Below, piece after piece: positions 52,428 to 63,372 of a stretch of 64,000 nucleotides of DNA. Each line of letters starts with the position of its first letter. The stretch's first letter is position 1. This DNA is from Leptobrachium leishanense (Eukaryota; Chordata; Amphibia; Anura; Megophryidae): assembly GCA_009667805.1 (NCBI GenBank), contig CM019069.1, positions 49,372,153 through 49,436,152 on the forward strand, read 5' to 3'. The notes under the pieces were generated by a model. The model saw only the letters and a program-made list of their open reading frames with translations, did not search any database and was not told where the DNA came from. The position numbers and the translations under genes are program-made.

Positions 52428-52853
52428 GGCTAGGGTCAGACGAACGCATTTTTCACGTGCGTTTAGCCGCACGAAATCACGGCCGTGCTAGCAGCAAATG
52501 ACGTCCAATGCCGGGGAACATACGACGAACGGCCGCACGAAAGTTCGTCCGTGCAACGCAAGTGGCCAACGAACGCATTTTTTCGAGAACGTCAAACCGC
52601 TACTACTGGCGTACAGAGTGCGCTGCGGCCGCATAGCGGCGTGTGTGTGTGATTAGGAGACGTCAGACGCTGCACACGTGCGGCCAACATAACGTCCAGA
52701 CGCAAAAGGGTTTTATTGATGATCCGTACAAAATCACGGACGAAAATGCGCATCGTATGACCGCTATCGCGTATTCCGTGAAAAAATACGTCCATTCGTT
52801 CTAACGCACTTTTTCACGGACAACGTGAAAAATGCGTTCGTCTGACCCTAGCC
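52428..52853. mobile_element. PIF/Harbinger-like MITE
   Basis: GGCTAGGGTCAGACGAACGC and GTCTGACCCTAGCC, with TTA on the left and TAA on the right. It lies 439 bp from the previous copy in the same orientation. Confidence 0.85.
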
Positions 52854-52991
52854 TAAGCCTTATGAATTGGAGGTTAAGTTTTAATAGAGATTTCAGTACT
52901 GTATAGCCCGATTCATCCTTCATTCTACCACTCTTTAACACTACTAGAATATCCCTTTAATCTTAGTTACATTCCTTGTTTAGAAACACTT

Positions 52992-53699
52992 GGGTTCCTA
53001 TTGCAATCTTCGTGCAAATGTTTGCGCCGGCGCTAAAACGCATTAACGCGAGCGGTAAAACCCTTTGCGCTGAACGTCGTATTACAATGTCAGCGCAACA
53101 AATGCGTGTATACGTCTACCACGGGTGAACCTGTGCGAACCCTGCGCGAGCGTACTTTACTGCGCGCGTCCTATACTTAACATTGTAAGCTCAAATGCGT
53201 TTGTGCGCTGGTATGCGGATGGCATTACAATCTATGCGCAGGAATTAACGCATAGACGTTGCGCGCATAATTTTAGCAACTCCTAAAAGCTGGTGTTAAT
53301 GGCAAATTCCATCAACCTGGCCGAAACCAAATAAACTAGCACAAAAGAAAAAATTCTACACATATCAAACCAATAAAATTGAGAAGTTGTGTGTGCATTT
53401 ATTATTGCTGCAGCATATATGCGCAGATTGACTTTGACAGGCGCAAAAACTTAACGTTTCTTAAATTGTGATTGGCTGAATCGCGTGAAAAAAAAAACAG
53501 TCCGCACATTGATTTCTGCGCGCAACGTTACTGTGCCTGCATTTGTGCGCGTCCGTTTAACGCGCGTTATTGCTCGACGGATGGAAAAATGCACGAGGAT
53601 TCTAATTCCAGCATTGATTTACGCGCGTTAACGTTTAACGCTTGCCGCACAAACTCACGCGTTGCGCGTGCGTTTTAACGCAAAGATTGTAATAGGGCC
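52992..53699. mobile_element. Foldback element rich in CGCG, GGGCCCTATTACAATC termini
   Basis: Left GGGTTCCTATTGCAATCTTCG and right CAAAGATTGTAATAGGGCCC are inverted repeats. The interior has many GCGTTAACGC-like palindromes. CpG and CGCG density far exceeds the flanks. The superfamily is not resolved. Confidence 0.7.
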
Positions 53700-55370
53700 C
53701 ATATAGTTTCTTAATCAATGAGCTCAAATGCATAGAAGAAACGGAAAATATTAATTTCCGTCCCTAAAATGTCAGCATCAGCCTGTGTTCTAAACACATT
53801 ATAGTGATTAGCTTATTTCCTTTTATTAAATTCTCCTATTGTCTAAATTTGGTCCTTTAAATTGGCTCATAGATTCCACAAATCTTTTTTTTAAACCTTG
53901 CCATCAGGATGACTGTTCATAAAATAATATTTCCGTTCGGTAAAGCCCTTTTACCTAGACTCAAGCGCGGGGATTTTCTTCGACCCAAATAGATTACATT
54001 TTTTGCTAACTAAATATGTAGAAATAGTTAAAGCAGCCCTCTTGATATTTTGGGCTTTGGTTTGCAGTATATTTTTAATGTAATCTCTTCATTAAATGTG
54101 AGATTAATTCCACTTTACGCTGGGGGGAAAAATTCAGATAAACATGGCTCTGCTTTGTATGCTGTGTGGTCTTGTGACAACTCTGACCCTTCAGACAATC
54201 GTTTCCACTGGTTCCTTTGTAAACCTTTCTGCTAAGCAGAGGGCCTGACTAATCTTTGTCACTTCTTACCAGGGGTGTAATTCACCCATAGACCAGCTAG
54301 CCTTGGGCAAAGGGCAGCAGACTGGCGGGGAGGGGGGGGGGGGTGCATATATCAATATAATGGAGCATAACCATTAAGCAATAAAACCTGTTTCAGTTCC
54401 CTGAGCTGGGTCCTAGGATATTGTTACTTCCAATTATTGACATTAACACAACAGTCCTACCTTGGTAACACGGAGCACTATCTGATGAATATCACTAGTG
54501 GTCACTACATATTCCAGCCAGTCATCTTGATGCAGATGGGTAGAGGTCATCCTGTTTAGATCTGCAGGATCTTCACCCTCATCAACGACTTATCAGTGAG
54601 CATCGTAAAGGCAATGTCCAGGAAGCTTCACACACTAAAACCTATATATAAGCCAAAAAGGCAAGATGCTAAACAGCACCTTATTAAACCTTTCACTAAC
54701 AGGTGCTTTTCCATAAAACCCCTGACAGAAGATATTTTACATTAGCCATACAATTAAAATCTGTTTAAGAATAACTACATTACATTTCCATACTCTATGC
54801 AGGACTTGACATGGAAATTGCTCCATCTGCTGGCCAAAAAGTGCTACTGCTAGTACAGTGGAGCTGGGACAGTCGTGTCTCATACAGGAGACACAGACAT
54901 GCCCCAACTGTTCATCCTATTCGTCTACATCGGCCATTCACACACTGATCTCCCTGCAGCAAGCATCCAGGGAAACACACAGCCAGGATCCATTCACACA
55001 CTGATCTCCCTGCAGCAAGCATCTTAAGAACACTCCAGGTATCCAGTTTTCAACATGATGGCCACCAGCACACTCCACAATATGCTATCCTCGCAATTGT
55101 ATTTTGTATCTGCATTTCTTAATTTTTTGGATTATTTTATCTTCTAAAAATCCTGCTTTTTTCAATAGAATTTTAACCTGTGCCCCCCCCCCATTTCAAA
55201 GGCCTCTGATGCCTTACACTTACCTGAACTCATTTCCTCTTCACACAGGGAAACATACAGCCAGGATCCATTCACACACTCCCTCCCCATCCACCCAGGA
55301 CCGGCCTCTATTTTCAGGTATCCTTTCCAGCTGTCTACACTTCTTTCTCTAATTACTCTTACTAATCCCA
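53700..55370. other. Intergenic DNA with a short direct duplication
   Basis: Mostly unrecognised AT-rich sequence. At 54943-55024 the phrase CATTCACACACTGATCTCCC plus TGCAGCAAGCATC occurs twice 45 bp apart. The neighbouring ACAGCCAGGATCCATTCAC recurs at 55257, giving a small local repeat cluster. A poly(G) run lies at 54327-54342. Confidence 0.45.
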
Positions 55371-55379
55371 GGCTTCTAA

Positions 55380-55595
55380 TTCCCAGGCAACCATCAACTA
55401 CTCTCACCTTGCAGTCCTTTCCTCCTGTTTCCAACCCCAACCCTTCTAGATTGTGAGTTCTGCGGGAATAGGGCCCTCATCTCCTCCTGTACGGTTTGTC
55501 AAATGTTGTTCAATGTATTGTAACCCTGTCTATACTGTACAGCGCTGCGGAATATGCCGGCGCTTTATAAATAAAGAATAATAAATAATAATAAT
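55380..55595 (+). mobile_element. L2-like LINE 3' tail
   Basis: AACCCTTCTAGATTGTGAG, then TGTTCAATGTATTGTAACCC, and the tail CAGCGCTGCGGAATATGCC-GGCGCTTTATAAATAAAG with ATA repeats. It parallels 26470-26645. Confidence 0.75.
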
Positions 55596-56204
55596 AATAA
55601 TGTCCGAAGTGCTAGAACTTCCCGGAGCTTCTTAAAGAAATTAATTTTCATTGCTGCAGACTAAGACCAGATCAACTTAACTCCATCTCTGGCCGCTGCA
55701 GATGCCTTTGCAGATCGAGTTATGTCAATCTTGCTAATGAACGGTATTAAACGGAGCCACAAAATGTCTAATGAATTAAAAAATACCCTTTAATTGATTT
55801 TCATACAAAAACAACACAGTTCTACCTATGTAATCTCATTCAACACAACTTAAAAAAGGATAATAAATGCAAAAAACATTTGCATTAATATCACAAAGCA
55901 AAGAATCCTAATTTTTGTGTTTAAAGAAATTCAAGAAAGGTTTTAGAACTTGCAGGTATTTCACAGCAAAAGGTTCATCCTCCCCACTTTAATACCTCAC
56001 GTCATTCCTGATCATATCCAATCAAATGCCCCCGATAAGGAGGAATTATACACAAAAAATACATGATTAAAGGTAGGGGATGCACCGATACCACTTTTTT
56101 AAGACAGGGAACGAGACTTTTTTTCAAGTACTCACGATACCGAGTACCGATACTTTTTTTATGTCATGTGACTGCTTTCCAATAAGAACAGACCTCATAT
56201 AAAA

Positions 56205-56445
56205 ATGCCCCCAGCTCATGGATATGCCCCCCAAGCTCACAGATATGCCCCCCAGCTTTCATGGATTATGCCCCAGCTCTCATGGATATGTCCCCAGCTC
56301 TCATGGATTATGCCCCCCAGCTCATGGATACTGCCCCCGTTTATGGATACTGCCCCAGCTCATGGATACTGCCGCGGCTCATGGATACTGCCCCCCCAGC
56401 TCATGGATACTGCCCCCCAGCTCATGGATTCCCCCCCCCAGCTCA
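56205..56445. repeat. Minisatellite, about 19-22 bp units (CCCCAGCTCATGGATACTG)
   Basis: About a dozen units. On the minus strand the unit reads AGTATCCATGAGCTGGGG, again the repeat of 13590, 28053 and 48165. The junction to the palindrome is CCCAGCTCACCTGGCACTC, the CCAGGTGAGCTGGG form on the minus strand. Confidence 0.9.
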
Positions 56446-56452
56446 CCTGGCA

Positions 56453-56634
56453 CTCTCCGCGATCATACTCACCTTCCTGAGCGACGCCGGGGAGGTTTCT
56501 GCGAGTGCGCTCGTTGGAAGGCCCCCAGCCGCGATCACATGGTCCCACGTGATCTCGGCTGGGGGCCTTCCAATGAGCGCACGCGCAAAGACTTTCCCGG
56601 CGTCGCTCAGGAAGGTAAGTATGAACGCGGAGAG
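56453..56634. repeat. Palindrome, arms about 85-90 bp
   Basis: Arms pair from CTCTCCGCGATCATACTCACC to GGTAAGTATGAACGCGGAGAG, through GAGCGACGCCGGG and GGAAGGCCCCCAGCCG, with the centre near 56543. Each arm contains a splice-donor-like AAGGT(G/A)AGTATG facing outward. Confidence 0.85.
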
Positions 56635-56774
56635 CAGCTGCAGGGCCTGTCCAAATGCTGATAGAGCATTCGGACAGCCGGCTCAATGCCGGCTTCCGGT
56701 ATCGGGGGAAATATCAGGGGCACTGCACGAGTACTCCTGCAGTACCCAGTATCGGCGAGTGCTCCCTAATTAAA

Positions 56775-57236
56775 GGAGATTATTCAGAAAGCACAGAAAT
56801 TTCACCAAAATTTCAGTGCTTTCTCATTCGGCGCACTTGGGTGCGCTCCGGCAATTCCATTTTGCCAACCCTGCATGAATTCACTATTCAACACAAGGTC
56901 ACCGAAGTGTGCCGAACACAGAGTCGCCGATGACCACAGAACAGTGCCGAACTGCAGAAAAAAACAAAACAGGACTCTGTTATTCTTCTAATAGAGGTTT
57001 AATAAAAATGCATTAAAATGTGTCTAAATAATAAAAAAGGTCCGTTAAAAAAATAATTAACAGGTCTGTTACAGAATTTTAAAAAAAAGCCTTTAGAAAA
57101 ATAAAATTGGGAATTAAAAATTTAGTCTAAAAAAATATGAAAAATACCAAAAGGTTTTCCAAAAAAGAGACTTTTTCCTGAAAACAGTTTAATAAAAAAA
57201 AAGGTAAAAACATTGAATCCTATGAGAATCACCTGT
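56775..57236. mobile_element. Long Tc1/mariner-like MITE, partial
   Basis: GGAGATTATTCAGAAAGCAC at the left, then GCGCACTTGGGTGCGC and the ACCCTGCATGAATTC phrase, parallel to 32890-33100. The right half is missing or replaced at about 57236, where a TTAACCCCTTGAGGACC phrase begins. Confidence 0.6.
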
Positions 57237-57477
57237 TTAACCCCTTGAGGACCAATGATGTACATGGTCCCTCCCTCCCTATACTCACCTCTCTGGTCGG
57301 GGTCCCACATCGGTCTGACTTCCTTGAAGTTAAACCAACGGTTTTAAGGACCCCGGCCGTCGCACTGACGTCATCGCCGGGTGCAATGCTGCATACAGTG
57401 TATAGATCTGGTAAATATACAGACACTATGGGATCACAGGATCCTCTGCTACAAAAAGTCTCAATGAAACTCTCAAG

Positions 57478-57672
57478 TCTATTCACTAAAGGGTGAAATT
57501 CAGGAGCATTGGCAGGAGAAGTGAAAATTCTAGGTCAAAATAGCCAAACCAGAAAAACTCTCCCATTTATCTCACTTTCCAAATCGGCTATTTGGTCTAG
57601 ATTGTTCTCTTCTCCTGTCAGTTCTCTTCTCCTGTCAGTTCTCCTGAGATTCACCTTTTAGTGAATAGACCT
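57478..57672. mobile_element. Short Tc1/mariner-like MITE
   Basis: AAGTCTATTCACTAAAGGGTG and CACCTTTTAGTGAATAGACC, with internal AATTCTAGGTCAAAATAGCC and its partner arm. A CTCTTCTCCTGTCAGTT phrase is duplicated near 57606-57640. Confidence 0.8.
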
Positions 57673-57945
57673 GTGTTCGAATGTATCCAAGTGTTTCAAA
57701 ATTCCTCTGCTCAGAATCTGAGTGTAAGTTAATTTCGTCACTTCTTCGTTATCGCCATGCTTCGGTTTGACCTGTATCAGATCTCAGACACATCTTTTGT
57801 GTGCGCTTCCTGACCTGCAACTCACCGGTTTCAAAACCACTCAACTGAGAAAGTGACGAAGACAGAACCTCACTCAGAGAGCGAAGAATGAGATATACAC
57901 GTTTTGTACATTTAAGGTTTATCCTATAAGCAAAAAAGGTTTTAA

Positions 57946-57977
57946 AATATATATATATATATATACACACACACACG
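57946..57977. repeat. TA/CA microsatellite
   Basis: A run of TA followed by CA dinucleotides. Confidence 0.9.
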
Positions 57978-58712
57978 TATGCACTTGCAAGGTTTTTACT
58001 TTTATAAAGACATTTAAAATAGTTGGTAGAGACAGAAAAAAGGGGGTCAATGCACTTAATGAGACACTCAAATCATCCTGACCATTTTATTTTAAATTGG
58101 TTAGAATAAGAGGAGTGCCCCCCTTTGCCCCACAGCTGCCCAGATCTGGCAGAAACGCAGGGTGAAGTGGAGGAGTTTTCTCCACGCCACCCAGTGTCAC
58201 CAGCCATTGGGATTTTTAATTTCCTGGCTGCCGGTCACCAGATCGGTCACTAGTATCGTCAGCGTGCGGAGAGCACGCCAACGTCACCTTCTCTTGACAT
58301 CGCCTGCGGTAGCGAGTGGTTTCAGAGAGGTATCGACGGGTCAGATCGCCACATGTGCACAGCTCCGGTCCACTGCTCTGTGCCGGTGCATTGTAATCTG
58401 CGCAGGTAAAGTACGCAAATCTGTAGCGCTGCGCAAATTTTCAGTTCCTACACTACGCAAGTTGTCAAAAAAAACAAACAACTAATAGCATAACACTTTA
58501 ACAGAAATTAACATGATGGAGAATCGCTGCTCCCAGACTCCAGCATTGCCCACAGGTGTAGATATCGAGAGGTAAGACGGGAGACCTGGCACATAGATTC
58601 TATAGTGACAATTTGTTGCATATTAGTCAGATGTTTCCGTTGAAATTAATCAGGCCCACTGTTACTTGTTTGTCAGCCAAAACGTTGTCCAATACCAAGA
58701 AAATTACCACAA

Positions 58713-58852
58713 CGGAATCTGAGTGCCCATTCACAGCGGAAACCGAGTGCCCGTTCACAGCGGAATCTGAGTGCCCGTTCACAGCGGAATCTGAGTGCCC
58801 GTTCACAGCGGAATCTGAGTGCCCGTTCACAGCGGAATCTGAGTGCCCGTTC
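58713..58852. repeat. 24-bp tandem repeat (GCGGAATCTGAGTGCCCGTTCACA)
   Basis: Six nearly identical units; the first two read CCATTC and ACCGAG, the rest are uniform. A further pair of units occurs at 59560-59625 beyond the inserted element. All six frames are open over the array, which gives a false repeating peptide ECPFTAES. Confidence 0.92.
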
Positions 58853-59557
58853 TAGGGTTGCACCGAAAATCTCCGGCCAATACCGAAACCGAAAAATTGG
58901 GATCGGTTCGGCCGAAAACCGATACCGAAAATCAGACATGAAAACCTGGGCCTGGAGGCCGGGGACTCGCTTGATCCCGAAGGCCGGCCGAGCAAGCTGC
59001 TCGGCCAGCCTCCAGGCCCAGGTTCGCATGGCTGATTGGTTGCACCTTACTCACCTACATCCTCCTACTTCCGGGGCTCGCCTGAGCCTGGAGGACGGCC
59101 GAGCAGCATGCGACAGCCGGAGGACAGTCACCGCTGGAGGGCCAAAGTAGGAGGAAGTTGAGCTCCTCCAGCGATGGTAGTCTTCCTACATCCAGTGCCC
59201 GCTCTCTGTGTCGGTCACCGGGATGACGTCACGAAAGCCTTTGACCCAGGGTCAAAGGCTTCCGTGACGTCATACCGGCGACCAACGGAGAGATGACACT
59301 GGATGCAGGACTGCCATCGCTGGAGGAGCTCAGGGCCGATGTAGGCGAGTATGTGCAAACGGTGGAGGAATCAAGGCCGTTGTAGGTGAATATGTGCTCT
59401 CCACCCCCCCCCCCAACAAAATCTGCCACCTGGCCTGGAGGCCCGCCTGAGCCCCCTGCTCGGCCGGCCTCCAAGCTCAGGCGAGCCCCAGGCTCGGCTG
59501 GGCCTCTAGGCCCAGGCCAAGCCAGGGGCTCGCTTGAGTTCGGAAGACGGCCGAGGA
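58853..59557. mobile_element. hAT-type element inside the 24-bp array
   Basis: The left terminus TAGGGTTGCACCGAAAATC has the hAT form seen at 42685 and 56074. The interior has paired arms: CTGGGCCTGGAGGCCGGGG with its complement at 59007-59025, and TCAAAGGC with GCCTTTGACCC near 59240. The right terminus is not preserved as an inverted repeat. Flanking array units on both sides show it landed within or next to the tandem repeat. Confidence 0.6.
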
Positions 59558-59625
59558 GGCAGTGCCCATTCACAGCGGAATCTGAGAGTGCCCATTCACA
59601 GCGGAATCTGAGTGCCCATTCTCCT

Positions 59626-61116
59626 GTCTTTCCTTTGGATTTATATCTGTATGAGCAGGGCCCTCCTTACGCCCCAGCTTGTCATATTGTGACATATCAC
59701 CAACGTACACTGTAAGGCACTGCATAAACGATTTGTTTAATTTATGAATGAAAATAATAAAAAACATTAAGAAGTCCTCTTTAACCATTTCACTACCAAG
59801 CACTTTATTTAGGAAAATCAGAAGATTCCTTTCTGGGAAACATTTGAACGATTTCCGTTATCATATGCAGAGCGCTGTACAAATGAACGCCGGCAGCTTT
59901 GCTCAGTTTAACTCACCCAGTTTATTTTTTAAAGTCTTGGCATTTTAACGATATGTCTGGATATATAGAGGGGGAAAATAAGAGGCATTCGTGGGGGTGG
60001 GGTGTTCAGTATAATGCAGGTTATTTTGCTTGCACGTGGCCATTGGATTTTACCTTAGGGCAGGGATCTCTGGAGCGCCTCTTTCATTGGCTGAAATATT
60101 TTTTAACAAGGAATGCTACTGGATAACATTACTTCTCAAATAGCCCAGGGCCTACCAGCATCATTTCTGATGAAGGCGGTGGTGTGGAAGGACTTCCCCG
60201 GAATTGAAAATCACCAGACGTCAGGTATGAATTTCAAAGGGGATTTTTAAAGTTAGATTTAGGCTGTTTTAGGGTAAGAAGATGGGGGGGCCTTATTTAT
60301 TACTCTGGGTTTAACACTTTCAGGCCCAGTGGTTTGAATCTGTAACCATATTTTCAGATTGAAGCCACTGTAGGTTTCCAAATCTGTGGGTTTCAGGTCT
60401 TTAGTTGTAGATTTATATAAATATACATTAAAATATAAAAAAAAAATCAGATTTCCATTTCGTGGGTCTGAAAGGGTTAATTGCACATATTGGAGACCTG
60501 CACTCCCATGTGAACCCATAAGGCCCATGGCTTTTTGGACAGGTAGTAAGTGGGCTGCGTTGCGGACTACCTTCTCTCTGTATTAACCCCTCAGTGGCTC
60601 TCTCAGCTTTGCCATAGGGGGGGGGGGAAATCAGAGTCCTTCTTAAGCCAGCAACCAAATGTGCCAGGCAGGATCGTGCATCATGAACATCATGGCCATG
60701 TACTGTGCTCTAATGTTCCACGATCGCTGAAAAGCCCCGGCTTTTCGGCTGCGCTGATCTCAGCCTTCAAAGGCCAGAACACCCCACTACAGAGACTTGA
60801 ATGATGCTGTGCTGCCTTTAGGACGCAACGCCATCCAAGTGCTTTGTGACGGAGGCGCCATGCTTTGCGAAGTTCTCTAAACGCAACGCGCCCGATGGAA
60901 CACTTAGCTCCAAACTTTTATATTTCCTAACCTTCTGGTCATCGATTGAACTAAAAAAAAAAAAATGTAATTTATCTTTGCCAAGTATACAAGAGTAAAA
61001 ATTATCAAATTATTTTTAAAATTTATAACTACATCCCCCATATCTTATTAACACCGACCCGATTCTAACATTTGTTTTACTTTAGAGCAGGAGTCGTCAA
61101 CCTTAGACCTCTAGAT
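59626..61116. other. Intergenic DNA, no recognisable gene
   Basis: The TTATGAATGAAAATAATAAAA region at 59740-59765 and the CATTTCACTACCAAGCACTT phrase at 59790 resemble old repeat ends. Otherwise no motif. Poly(A) tract near 60952-60965. Confidence 0.4.
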
Positions 61117-61252
61117 CAGGGCTTGTCGAACTGCAGCCTCCCCAGATGTTTCTGAACTACAATTCCCATGATTCCCTGGCCATCGAACGCATTGAAAGAT
61201 TTCTGGGATTTGTAGGCATCAAAATCTGGAGGCCATGAGTTTGACAGCCCTG
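61117..61252. mobile_element. Foldback MITE, CAGGGCTTGTCGAACTGC ends
   Basis: Left CAGGGCTTGTCGAACTGC and right GAGTTTGACAGCCCTG are inverted repeats. The interior has GAACTACAATTCCCATGATT and TTCTGGGATTTGTAGGC. The ends have hAT form, but the flanks lack a clear 8-bp duplication. Fragments of the same family occur at 3545 and 38880. Confidence 0.7.
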
Positions 61253-61811
61253 CCCTAACGGTTCTGGATCATCGCTGTGAATTTTATGGCATTGAAGCTT
61301 TGTTAGACACCTGCACACCAAAAACATGGACCAACAAAGCAAAAATTTGGGCCTGAAATAGGGACTGTATCTTCGAAATATAAACAACCACAGGTATATT
61401 TATATCTCCTTATATGTCACCTTCTCTAGATTTATATACATGGGTTTTAGGTGTATATATAAAATATGTATATACAGAATATATAATCAAAGCTGTCAGA
61501 GATTAAATGGGGGGGGGGGTATAATAATCATTTGTTCCAAAAGGTAGAAATTGTTTTTTCCTTTTTACAGAAGGCAGGTAGTGAAGAAGAAAATAAAGCA
61601 AAAACAAAACAAAACACATACAACCGCTGGCAACCTAATCTTATGGTTCCCATGAAAGCCTCACTTTTGCGATACAATTGCAGCTGCCCCTCGCTGCCAG
61701 TTACTGTATCATACACATGTCTTTCGATTCTGTAATCAGCAGCAAGCAGGTGCGATATCGCATTCACCACACCACTGCCACTCGATACAGACATCCCCAA
61801 ACACACAGAGG

Positions 61812-62248
61812 CTGGTTTTGTCAAATGTTTTATTGAGTGTAGACATCTGGAGTACTGTAAAACATGCATTATCTGTAGATTCAAAAAAGGAGCAAGCCAC
61901 ATTGTCCTCGCTGTCAGATGTGTCAGCCTTGGCATACATGATGGAGATTAATGAAGTATCATGAGAGTAGGGCGAGTGCTGAAAAGCCGCTATGATTTCA
62001 AGTAGGATCTTAATCATTTGAAAAGCACATTTAAACCGAACTTGTATTTTCAGACGAGGTGACACATTTCCTCTCAAACAAACAGTATTTATTTGGCCGG
62101 GGAGGGGGGGGGGGGATTGAATAAGGAAAGAAGTGGATCCTATTCCGCTTGCTTATATTATTTATTTTTAACAACAGAATGTTCTGTTAAATAAAAAGAA
62201 TAACAATAAAAAAAAAAAAACACCCGTGTCTGGTCGGAGACATTAAAA
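61812..62248 (-). other. OLA1: OLA1 3' untranslated region (inferred extent)
   Basis: Runs from the OLA1 stop codon to the candidate cleavage site. It contains A-rich, G-rich and CAATAAA stretches but no recognised transposon terminus. The far end is set only by the polyadenylation hexamer. Confidence 0.45.
61829..61834 (-). terminator. OLA1: Candidate OLA1 polyadenylation signal (AATAAA)
   Basis: On the minus strand CTCAATAAAACATTTG lies 415 nt after the OLA1 stop in sequence that looks non-repetitive. Closer AATAAA hexamers (62161-62166 and 62088-62093) are alternatives. Cleavage would be expected about 61805-61815. No transcript data. Confidence 0.5.
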
Positions 62249-62350
62249 TTACTTCTTTTTGGCTTGCTGCGGTGTATTAAATTTAAAGAAGATAATGTCT
62301 CCATCTTCTACAGTGTAGTTTCTTCCTTGCTGTCTGTATTTCCCCGCGGC
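62249..62350 (-). CDS. OLA1: OLA1 (Obg-like ATPase 1), terminal coding exon
   Basis: OLA1 is a cytosolic P-loop NTPase of the YchF/Obg group (TRAFAC class) that prefers ATP. Vertebrate proteins are about 396 residues, with a G domain, a coiled-coil insertion and a C-terminal TGS domain. This exon is preceded by a GTCTTTGCAG acceptor and reads 33 codons plus [23 protein letters not shown], then [13 protein letters not shown]. From memory the human C-terminus ends [20 protein letters not shown] followed by [13 protein letters not shown], so only two residues differ. The exon encodes the last strands of the TGS domain and the lysine tail. Upstream exons lie beyond 64000. It shares strand and order with SP3, as in human. 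The gene looks intact here. Confidence 0.96.
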   Translation of the reverse strand, partial: AAGKYRQQGRNYTVEDGDIIFFKFNTPQQAKKK

Positions 62351-62808
62351 CTGCAAAGACACAAAGCGACATGCAGAGTCGTTAACAAGGAACTTTAATT
62401 ATGGTAGGTTGTGATATGCACAAATAAGGAAATTGGCTGGATCGGATTTATGCCAGCGGTTGGCAATGTGCATCTCTAGAGGACTACATCTCCTACAATC
62501 CTTAACCAGCCAAAAGAAGAATGTGCGTTTCTGACACATTTACTGAACTTACCGGCTTATAACTACACGGTAATGAATTATACAGGTTGCAGTCCAAAGC
62601 TGTTCATTGTTAGGTAATAATTGATGATGTGGGAAGCCGTTGCTCGTTCCATAGGCTGGTTTGGGGATTTTACAGCCGATTTATAACTGCATATCCTGCA
62701 ATCCAAAGTCACGCCAAGCATTGGCAGCTTCAGGATTCTTGTAATCTTAGAATTAATGTAAAAATAAAACTCACGCCATCCTCCATCGTAACACACCATC
62801 CACAATAA
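62351..62808 (-). other. OLA1: OLA1 last intron, 3' part
   Basis: Begins at the acceptor (pyrimidine tract TTTGTGTCTTTGCAG on the minus strand). An ACTACATCTCCTACAATCC repeat fragment lies at 62486-62504. No exon is recognised in the remainder. Confidence 0.6.
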
Positions 62809-63111
62809 GGCCCCGTTCACACCTGGGAGTTTTACAGCACGGTCCTACATGCTGTAAAACGCCCAAACACGGAAATCCCATTATTTCCTATGGGGCCCGT
62901 TACACCTGGGCGTTTTACAGCGCGTAGGAACGCGCTGTAAAATGCCCTACGCCCAAAGAAGTACAGGAGCTTCTTTGGGGCGTATTACAGCGCGTTCGCG
63001 GCCATAGACTGCAGCGTGAACTTTCTGCAATGCGCGTTCATGCGTTTTTCCTGTTTGCGTGATACGCGCGTATTACGTGCATATGAAAAACGCTGAGGTG
63101 TGAACGGGGCC
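62809..63111. mobile_element. PIF/Harbinger-like MITE, CACACCTGGGAG family, in OLA1 intron
   Basis: GGCCCCGTTCACACCTGGGAG and GAGGTGTGAACGGGGCC are flanked by TAA on both sides (62806-62808 and 63112-63114). Sharp ends and a perfect terminal match suggest a recent insertion. Related to 35873-36162. Confidence 0.92.
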
Positions 63112-63229
63112 TAAGTGTTATGGTTATGACAGCTTCAGCTAATCAGCTTTTGGATCAACAGCAGTAGGTGAGACGGGAAAGGTTGAACTTGATCGACCCA
63201 TGTCTTTTTTTCAGCCTATGTAACTATCA

Positions 63230-63372
63230 GCTTTATTCGCTAAAGGTGAAACTCAGGAGAAGAACGACCAAGTGAGATAAATGGGAGAATTTTTCCAGTT
63301 TGGCTATTTTGACCTAGATTTTTCACTTCTCCAAAAGTTCTCCCGAGTTTCACCTTTTAGTGAATAGACCTG
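63230..63372. mobile_element. Short Tc1/mariner-like MITE
   Basis: AGCTTTATTCGCTAAAGGTG and CACCTTTTAGTGAATAGACC are inverted repeats. The element is internally shortened compared with 57478-57672. It lies in the OLA1 intron. Confidence 0.75.

Larger units (their letters stand above)
56074..56768. mobile_element. hAT element (GATGCACCGATACC ends) with minisatellite and palindrome
   Basis: Exact 8-bp duplication ATTAAAGG at 56066-56073 and 56769-56776. Left TAGGGGATGCACCGATACCA and right TATCGGCGAGTGCTCCCTA. Order: left end, minisatellite (56205-56445), palindrome (56453-56634), right end. Same family as 27928-28877. Confidence 0.88.

Noticed and set aside
58613..58855. Repeating peptide ECPFTAES as a possible repeat protein
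   Set aside because: It is a direct translation of the 24-bp DNA tandem repeat, open in several frames, and stops at the inserted transposon.
58713..59625. 24-bp repeats as a CRISPR array
   Set aside because: Units are directly adjacent with no variable spacers, in vertebrate DNA, with no cas genes.
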